Positions 56,614-64,000 of a stretch of DNA of 64,000 bases are shown one piece after another. Source of the DNA: Zantedeschia hybrid cultivar. Its lineage: Eukaryota; Streptophyta; Magnoliopsida; Alismatales; Araceae. The stretch spans positions 2,118,001-2,182,000 of the forward strand of contig JARZZO010000003.1 in the NCBI GenBank assembly GCA_030544215.1. Reading direction: 5' to 3'. How positions within the stretch are numbered: position 1 is the stretch's first letter; each line of letters opens with the position of its first letter. The translations under genes were made by a program, and so were the position numbers. A model generated the notes under the pieces. That model saw only the letters and a list, made by a program, of their open reading frames with translations, had not been told where the DNA came from and made no database searches.

Positions 56614-59162
56614 GTTCAAATCGAACCAAGAGCGGTGAACTAAAAGAAAGTGTCTTCTTCTTTCTCTCTCTCTCTCTCACTTCGACTCTTTCTAAACCTT
56701 CAACTCTTACCAGACCGTATATAGAAGGCGTGCAACTTTTAATATTTTACAATTTCAAACAAATAAACTATTGAAAGCAAAGTAAAATAAGTAGATTACA
56801 CAAAATTAATCTACTACTTCTAATGTCAAAAGCCGACGTCCGTCAGATCCAAGAGATTTGTCTAAAAGAGAAAAGAAAGGTCGAGTAGGTGTGAGGAAGC
56901 CATCAACGCCGTGTAAATGCTATAAGGCGACCCCTTTGATCCCCCTCAACTACATTCTGTCTGTTATATAAGGAGTCTTATGATGTAAATGCTACAGTGA
57001 GTGTGCTTGTTTCGATTCTTTCTTATGTTAAAAAAAATAAAAATTATGATAAATTTTTAAATACTCAACTTGCCTCGTAAAAAGTATGATAGGTCAAATC
57101 TCCACGTGAGTGTTGTAATTCGATTTTGAATAGGTATCTATTGAGTTTGATTAACTCAAAATCATAAATTAATTGAATAATCTCACCATGAAAAATAAAT
57201 AGAATAAAAATATATATTTAAATAAATAATATTCTCTCCACTCAATATCTTAATATTTTGAATTAGATAGCCCAGTAAATGAAGATAATCTTTGACATTC
57301 CTTCCTGAACACTCCTTCTCATTTAGAATGAAGAATGAGAAATGTTCAAAAAGAAAAAAAAAGAACGAAGAATGAGTCTACTTAAATCTCTTTGATAATC
57401 CTTCTAAGAAAATAGGGTCATTCTAGGGAGAGTAGGGAGAGTGAGAATGACTTTAAAGCCTCCGTCTCATATTTAGAAACCCTTCACTTGAAAAAAATAT
57501 TATTTTCTTTAGAACTAATATTATCCTAAAAAAGATATTCTTATAAGTGAAAATGATAACTAAATAGTATTGTCATTTTAAGTATGAAGATTGGAGGTTG
57601 TCTTTTTACCTTTTATAATGAGAAATGCGAAGGAATTTTCAATAGTAGATGACGAAGATACCCTTAGTATGACATAATCAACTCGACTTACACGTGAGAA
57701 GACATGTTAAAATAGTTCTATATTAATAAAATATAAAAATGAAATATGTTTAAATGAATGACACTCTCTTCACTTAAGATTTTAAATTAGATAATTTTTA
57801 TAAATTTAGAGAAATGCTAGAATGCTATGTCCTTTTACTATGTCTTTTATCAAGACAAGTGTCACATATACATCTTTAAAATTATTCTCTTATAAAGATT
57901 ATTAATAATTTAAAAATTATCTATACAATACTTGTCTTTTCAAAGTACAAAAAAAACTATGTCAAGTGGGGGTGACATGATGCAAGTATCTCTCATAAAT
58001 TTAATACGAACCAACTCCACCTGTGATGCAGACCTAATACTTGCACTCAGGCACGTGGAAGAAAGAAGGGTAGAGAGAGAGAGAGAGAGAAATTACACGT
58101 GCATCAGTGTGTGATAAGGACGAGGAAGAATAGAGAGAGTGTGACCAGGGGCCGCGTTGCTTTACTAGAAGATGCACGTGTGAGTTAGTACTCTCATATT
58201 CTCCTTTACTTGTCTTATTCCTCAGTCGCCATTATTTTGCAGGCGCTATTAGTTTTGATGCCCTTGGCTAAACGTATGCCTTTAGCTTACTTGTATTTAG
58301 AGATGAGTTCACGAATTCAAGTTCTAACATATGATGTACTGTTAGATGTATGCTTGTAAGTAAGCAAGTTCACCAAGTCCAATTGCGACACTCCGAAGTG
58401 AGTTTAAATTGTGACACTTAATTTGGTTATTTGTAGTCTAGCTACTTTAAAATTAATGTCAATTTATTATTAAGTTACGTACACCTGACATTCACAAAGT
58501 CAATTTTATTTCTTTGGTTACACGCAAATACCAAGTTAGAAGTATCATTTAAACCGATCGAATTATATATAATTAAGGAGAGATCCATTACATAAAAGTG
58601 TCCTCTATTTATTTATTTTTTCAAAATCACTTGGGTACACTTTCTAAACTCTCTTTGAAGAGTGAATCCTAACATTTCGAAACCTTCACTTCAAATAAAT
58701 AAGTTATGAGAAATAAAATAGAATAAACGAGCTACATGTAAGTCACCTACTTATGATCCTTTGGAAGTCGGCAACAAGAGGTGGCATCCTGCCATCAAAG
58801 CCGTGTGAGAGCCGCCTCCTAGATTGAGGCACGTGCAGTACACTGCTAGCGACGTCAAAAGGCTTTGTCGTATATATAAAAGCCAAAGGAGAAAGCAAGA
58901 TGACCCTCCTGGCCTCCGATGCCGCCTTCTGTATATTCCAAACCCTCGTGGGCAAAGACTTGTCTATGGACCATGGAAGAAAAGTCTTAAACCAATTACC
59001 TCAATGTGAACTTTCTGACGGATTGCTCAGCCTCGTCAAATCTCCAGACACAGTGACGGACATAAAATTTTGTCCAGTGAATAATTATATTTAATGTTAT
59101 TAATAGATAATTATATTGAATTCGTTTATATTTTAAGTTCTAAGATATTTCTTTTTTATATT
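56614..59162. other. AT-rich intergenic DNA between two solo LTRs
   Basis: There are a TC microsatellite at about 56660-56680 and an AG microsatellite at about 58073-58091. No gene or domain is recognised. This is not the interior of an LTR element, because the flanking LTRs are in opposite orientation and have separate target duplications. Confidence 0.65.
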
Positions 59163-59984
59163 AGTAGTGATGTAGCCGAAGCTATCACGACCGGATTCCG
59201 AAGCTGGAATCCGAGATTTCGGGATCTGGAGCTGGGTCGGATCGGTAAAAAGAGGCCCGACAGGGGATCCGGAAGGCGACGGAGGCAGAGACGAAGCCGA
59301 AGGTCCGAGGCCGAGAGTGGCTCGGTCGGAGACTGGCTTGTCTTCGGGAAGTGGGGCCGAGGCTCCTCCGGTAGACGAATGGGCGGCACGTAACCGAGTC
59401 TCCTTCGGTTGCGGGGCAGCCGACGCACGGCGTCGAGACCAGTGGGAGAAGTCCGAGGTCGGCGGCCGAGACCGACTCGGGGAGGTCGGCGACGATTCGA
59501 ATTGAGCCCCTGCAGGAGAGAAAGAAGAAGAAATCGGTCAGCAGGAGTCCCGGACTCCGGCCCTTAGGAACCCCCTCCGACGGTTAAGTTAGCTTCTGAA
59601 GAAGATTCGATTCAGAAGGCAAAGAGTAGCTTTAATGTTTTTTGGACTATAGTCCTTGAGGGTTTCGGAGACATCCCTTTGGCAATAAATAGCGGTGTAT
59701 TTATAGCAGATGATAGAGGATGATTAACGGTAATAGCCGATATAGGACTATGTCCGGGCTTACTGGTAAACCGCCATAGTGCCTAGTCCTCCACCGGAGT
59801 GGGCCAGACACGGCTGTGGGCCGAAGGGGGTTGGGCCGCTAATGGGCCGAAACCTGCTGGGCCGAGGACTGTTGGGCCGTTAGCAGGCCGGAGACCTCCG
59901 GAGGGCCTTATAATGCTGCTGCTGGGCTGAACTAGGTTTGGGCTTGTTTTAATGGGCCGAATCGGATTCTGCCTCATCAAGTAG
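59163..59984 (-). mobile_element. Solo LTR, inverted relative of 55694-56608, perfect TSD
   Basis: The LTR proper is 59168-59979. AGTAG stands outside both ends (59163-59167 and 59980-59984). Read on the minus strand it begins TGATGAGGCAGAATCCGATT and ends GCTTCGGCTACATCA, as does the first copy, with many substitutions and about 100 bases less length. Confidence 0.9.
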
Positions 59985-60049
59985 TTTATTAAGGTAATTT
60001 AAAATATTATTATGACATAATAATTTAACTAAAAGTATTATGTCTGGAT

Positions 60050-60180
60050 TAATACATATTTTAAGTTTTTTATTACAATGAAATTATTTAAATCAATGTA
60101 ATATTTTTCTCTTAAAATTAAATTTAAAATTTTATAAATAAATTCAAACAAATGCCGTGCATTGCACGGGTTTGGAACTA
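60050..60180 (+). mobile_element. Helitron-type 3' terminus, first copy
   Basis: The hairpin CCGTGCATTGCACGG at 60155-60169 is followed by GTTTGGAACTA, the form of plant Helitron 3' ends. The last base of the CTRR motif is altered (CTAT). The upstream 90 bases resemble the second copy. The 5' end is not located. Confidence 0.55.
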
Positions 60181-60479
60181 TTCTTTAATATGTAGAAGTA
60201 CTATGATCATACATTATGCTCAAATAATATTTTATCTAATTTGTACACTATTATGATTTCATCATAATCCTCGTACCAAATTATGTTTATACTTGGTATT
60301 TACTGCATGTTATCGTTTTTTTTTTTTTTTTGCATTTTCAACACTATTTTAGATCTCGTGAGATCTCTCCATTAAACTTACATAGTTAGTACTAATACAG
60401 TTTAACATGCAAGCGAAATGTCTTCATATTAGAATCCTTATTTAGCAAAATTAAAAATTTAATATTTCTAATGTAAAAT

Positions 60480-60602
60480 TATCTTTATACTTGATTATTT
60501 GCTTAAAATTAAAATTTTATTGAAACAAAATTATTTAAATTAATATGATATTTTTATTATAATATCACATAAATACCGTGCATCGCACAGGTTTGAAACT
60601 AG
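60480..60602 (+). mobile_element. Helitron-type 3' terminus, second copy
   Basis: CCGTGCATCGCACAGG at 60576-60591 followed by TTTGAAACTAG and then T: a hairpin, a CTAG end at 60599-60602 and the T side of an A-T target. Its upstream AT-rich part (AAATTATTTAAAT(T/C)AATG) repeats that of the first copy 420 bases before. Confidence 0.65.
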
Positions 60603-62640
60603 TTAAGTTATAAGTATGACTGAGTCAATGAGATCTTGGATTAGGTCATATGAGGTATTGGGTTGGGCCAGGAATCTTGAATTAGGTCAATAAGATCTTG
60701 GGTTAGATTGCATTAAATTGGGTCAGTAAGCTTGACAAAACCCAGTAGAGTCTCAAAACCCCACTGAGTTAATACTGGATCTGCCACTGCCCACACTGTT
60801 TGTCCTGAGGTTTAATTCAGACACCAACATGTACATTAATATCAAGCTCACCGTGAGCTTACCTAATATGAAATGGAGGTGGATGATGGGGGTTATATGA
60901 TATTAGAGATGTAAATTGGGTGGACTGGACTGGACTGGATTACGTGATAATTTGAGTCTAACCGAAATTCAAAATAGTTCAATCTAATTTTAGTCCAACT
61001 TAAATTCTATCCAAATTTAACCCAAATTCAATCTCAATTCAATAGTGAGTAGGTATGGTTGGTCATGTTTATAAATAATTTGTTAGAAATGTTTTACTTT
61101 TTATATGAATTATTGTAAAAGCCAATAGATTAAGTGAAGGGTCAACCTATTTTCAGTTCAACCCAGTTCAAATTTAACTAATGTCAACCCAAATTTAACC
61201 TAACCTAATTTATATAATTTCGATCATCCCAATTTCTTTTAATATGGACTAGATTAGACTGAGTCATAGACTGATTCGTCTGATCGACACTCCTATATGG
61301 CATGTCCTACGGATTTGATACGATTCTAAACAACAGCAAGCATTTGGAGTTACACGGCGAATCATTTGGAGGTACGTAGTTTAGGATTATTTAATTTTTT
61401 GAGTTGTCATTAAAACCATCTTTCTTTTTTTCAAAAGAGTGATGCTACTTTGAGGGTTCTCCTTCACATCTTGTCGTCAAAACCGTGATTTTTTGGGGAG
61501 ATTGCTACTTTTGATTCGCAAATATCAAGAGAAAAAAATATAAGGCAGAGAGAGTACAATTTGCTGTAAGTAGCGTTTTTCTTGTGAAGATCAGCAGCAA
61601 GTGCCCCCACATCTGGTGTCAAGAAAGACTAGTGATTCTATATTGGACAATTATTACATTATAATTTGTAAATGAAAAATAAAGATTATACATATACTGA
61701 AATATTTTTAACACATTTTGTTAGAGTTCATGGCATTTAGACTGCAAAAATGTATGACTATGACCTTTTTGAAGATGTTTGGAATCTTAACATCAATACG
61801 CGGGAGTAAAAAACATAGATACACGTACAGTAACGTGTAAAAATTCATCTTCATCTTGATTTCTTCTTCTTTCTCCTCTGGCAACTGCGTGACCAAGAGT
61901 ATGGTGTCCCTTGGCCATGTAATCCCAATCTCACTCGTGAGGGAAGACGAGGATCACTTCTCAATAAGTACCCCATTAAATTTTCAACTATAAGGATCAC
62001 TTCTCAATAAGAATCCTATTAAATTTTCAACAATAGGCACATGGTGATTTTGGCCTATTTCTAAGTAGGCATCATCATGGCTGAGAATTTTGATACTCTT
62101 GCTGCTTCCAAGTGCTGGTTATATATGTTCTAACAATTTTGATATTTATGAATTAAAAGAATTTATTCTTATAATAAAGTTAATTTAATTAAACGTATAT
62201 CAGAAACGCGATAGTTGTACAAAAATAAGTATTTTTGTACATATACCCCTGTAAACAACTACATGCATTATTATAAATATCGTTGACATTTACAGAAAAG
62301 TTCAGTTATACTCTTCCATGAAAAATGTTATGGACTTCAACAAAATATATCAGAAAGATTCCACAAACTCTAGTTTCGTAAATTTTGGTAAAGTTAAAGA
62401 TATATATATGCTAAATAGTGATAAACTCAGACATATATACGTAAATTTTACGGCATACAAAACGATTGCTAGTCTGGTGAGGATGAACTGTGCACCTGCC
62501 ATGGGCAATAACCTTCCTAGCAAAGTAGGATGACTTCTTATAAATTTCCTGTTACAACTGTTGGCACGCATATATAGTAACATGCTGGATAAATTTATTT
62601 CCTATACCTTCTACCCAAGACCCACTTCCTGTAATCATAT
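60603..62640. other. AT-rich intergenic DNA
   Basis: The 60605-60740 part repeats variants of TTGGRTTAGGTCA and TCAATGAGATCTTGG. No coding frame with support. Confidence 0.5.
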
Positions 62641-62766
62641 ATGGCAAGCGGCCATGTGAGTACTCCATCGTCGTCTTCCCCGTTAAACAAGGTGACCCTC
62701 GAGCAGAACACCAGAACCACTAGATGTGGCCTTCGTCTTCGTACGTATTCGAAGAAAAAGACAACG

Positions 62767-62769
<3 letters not shown>

Positions 62770-62797
<28 letters not shown>
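62770..62797. repeat. (TA)n microsatellite
   Basis: About 14 uninterrupted units, inside a 151-codon plus-strand frame that I do not accept as coding. Confidence 0.9.
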
Positions 62798-62800
<3 letters not shown>

Positions 62801-63318
62801 GAGAGAGAAACCGGGTAATCCAACAGCAACAGCAGCTGACCAAACGTATAAGATTCTTTCCAAAGATGATCCACACAGAAGGCCAACAAAAACGTAGTAG
62901 AATGGGGAATTTTAACAGTCACAGCCGGAGAGGGCAGCCTCTATCTTCTGCTTTAAGGGGGTCCCTTCCCTTTCATGTGTCTGCAGAGAAAAATCATATG
63001 CCGTCACATCATGAGCAACAGGGACGAGGAAGGAAAAGAAAGAGAGCACGTGAAAGAAAGAGCAGTGTTGGCCAAAAGGATGAAAGATTTTTCTGAATGT
63101 GATCTTATAATCTATTAAGGTTGCATTTATTTTTTTTTAAATTTTGTGGTCCCTCTAAACTGTTGAATCTAGAGATAAAAGTCTATGTATCATGCATATT
63201 TAGCTCTCACTCTATGAAGTTTATGTTAATAATTATTGAGTCTTTATCAACTATTCTCATCTTTTGAATAGCTGTTGATGAGAAATATGTCTATTCTTAT
63301 CTTTATCATCTATTCTCA

Positions 63319-63404
63319 TGCTCGACTCCGAAGAACGAAGGAAGAATAAATGTTGATGAGAAAGACATATTTCTAACAAAAAATAAGTTCTTCGGAGTCG
63401 AGCA
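63319..63404. repeat. Perfect 18-bp inverted repeat with a 50-bp spacer
   Basis: TGCTCGACTCCGAAGAAC at 63319-63336 is exactly inverted at 63387-63404. Outside and inside it, GTTGATGAGAAA and A(A)GACATATTTCT-type words also recur in both orientations, so a longer imperfect foldback of about 130 bases is possible. Confidence 0.85.
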
Positions 63405-64000
63405 CGTCATAGAAGTTTATTTTATAAGAAGTAAATATTTTACATCCTCATGAAAAAGGGACGTGCGTGTTTTCACTCAAACCCTGTTTAACTTTAATAA
63501 GATAGACATGACTAATTTGTCTTTGAGAATGTTGCACCCATTTTTGGCTAATGCAAATGTTAATTAAAGAGCATCCTAATCATTTTTGCCCCCAAAATCA
63601 GACCTTGATGACAGCTTGACCAAAAGTGAATCCCTTTTTTTAAAGTAAGAGTATTAAAAATAATAAGTTGACTTTAGAGATACAAATACAAGTCTAATAA
63701 ATTATAAGCTATACTTTAAAAAAAAAAAAAAAAAAAAGATATCATGTCAGTCCATCATGCCTGCCATGGGTCCAACACGGTCAGGAGGGCAAAGAATAGA
63801 GAACGACCGCTCACCAAATCAACACATTCAACATGTGCTCTTAAATGTGGGAAATAAAGCACGTTGGGAATGCAAAAGATGGAGTCCACTGCCAACCGAG
63901 CCCAGGTAGTGTCCCCCGTCCTTTCCCAACTCCCGTGTAAAACGACATATGGCATTTTTATATCTTATACACTTCATTTCTTTTGTCTTAGATTCACGCG
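63405..64000. other. AT-rich intergenic DNA to the window end
   Basis: An A run at 63718-63738; nothing else recognised. Confidence 0.55.

Noticed and set aside
56614..59162. Interior of a single LTR element bounded by the 55694 and 59168 LTRs
   Set aside because: The LTRs are in opposite orientation and each has its own target duplication, so they are two solo LTRs.
62641..63096. A 151-codon frame reading through the TA microsatellite
   Set aside because: It includes an (Ile-Tyr)n stretch from the microsatellite, and I see no domain or splice support.
1..64000. CRISPR arrays, rRNA genes, functional tRNA genes, prokaryotic operons
   Set aside because: None seen; direct repeats here are microsatellites, LTRs or coding repeats, and the only tRNA-like segments lack a pairing acceptor stem.

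Overview
This window is nuclear DNA of a flowering plant. It holds one very large, intron-rich, single-copy gene in a field of plant transposable elements: an L1-type LINE with an RNase H domain, an RTE-type LINE, Ty1/copia, Athila-type Ty3/gypsy, TRIM and large non-autonomous LTR elements, foldback MITEs and Helitron termini. Splice sites, tRNA-iMet and tRNA-Asp primer-binding sites, long CT/GA microsatellites and low gene density all fit. The species cannot be named from the sequence; a monocot is a guess. No CRISPR array, operon or prokaryotic feature is present.

Layout. 1-5140: 3' part of an L1-type LINE whose ORF2 is interrupted only by three in-frame stops. 5141-7520: unique-looking DNA with two weak exon candidates, one per strand. 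7520-10769: a complete non-autonomous LTR retrotransposon (minus strand) with matching target-site duplications (TSDs), itself carrying a TRIM-like element. 10770-13897: mostly unassigned sequence with a foldback MITE. 13898-29995, minus strand: the main gene, eight coding exons I assembled by hand, totalling 8418 coding bases. It encodes a tail-anchored coiled-coil protein of about 2805 residues, of the plant family that includes Arabidopsis At4g31570 and resembles the TGN protein TNO1. Its introns hold RTE LINE relics, a possible TRIM pair and a MITE with a perfect 8-bp TSD. 30000-36687: promoter side and AT-rich intergenic DNA with a solo LTR in one copy of a tandem duplication (the other copy preserves the empty site), a second MITE of the intronic family, a Helitron-like start and tandem repeats. 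36688-55198: a decayed copia element split by a very young Athila-type element (43439-54765). 55689-59984: two solo LTRs of one family in opposite orientation, each with its own perfect TSD. 60000-64000: AT-rich DNA with two Helitron-type 3' termini, a TA microsatellite and an 18-bp perfect inverted repeat.

The most unusual signal is a tRNA-like segment with textbook RNA polymerase III A and B boxes and a T-run terminator, embedded in both LTRs of the young Athila-type element. The nested insertions are internally consistent: by eye the Athila LTRs differ at one position in 1768, while the LTRs of the copia host differ at about 17 of 390.
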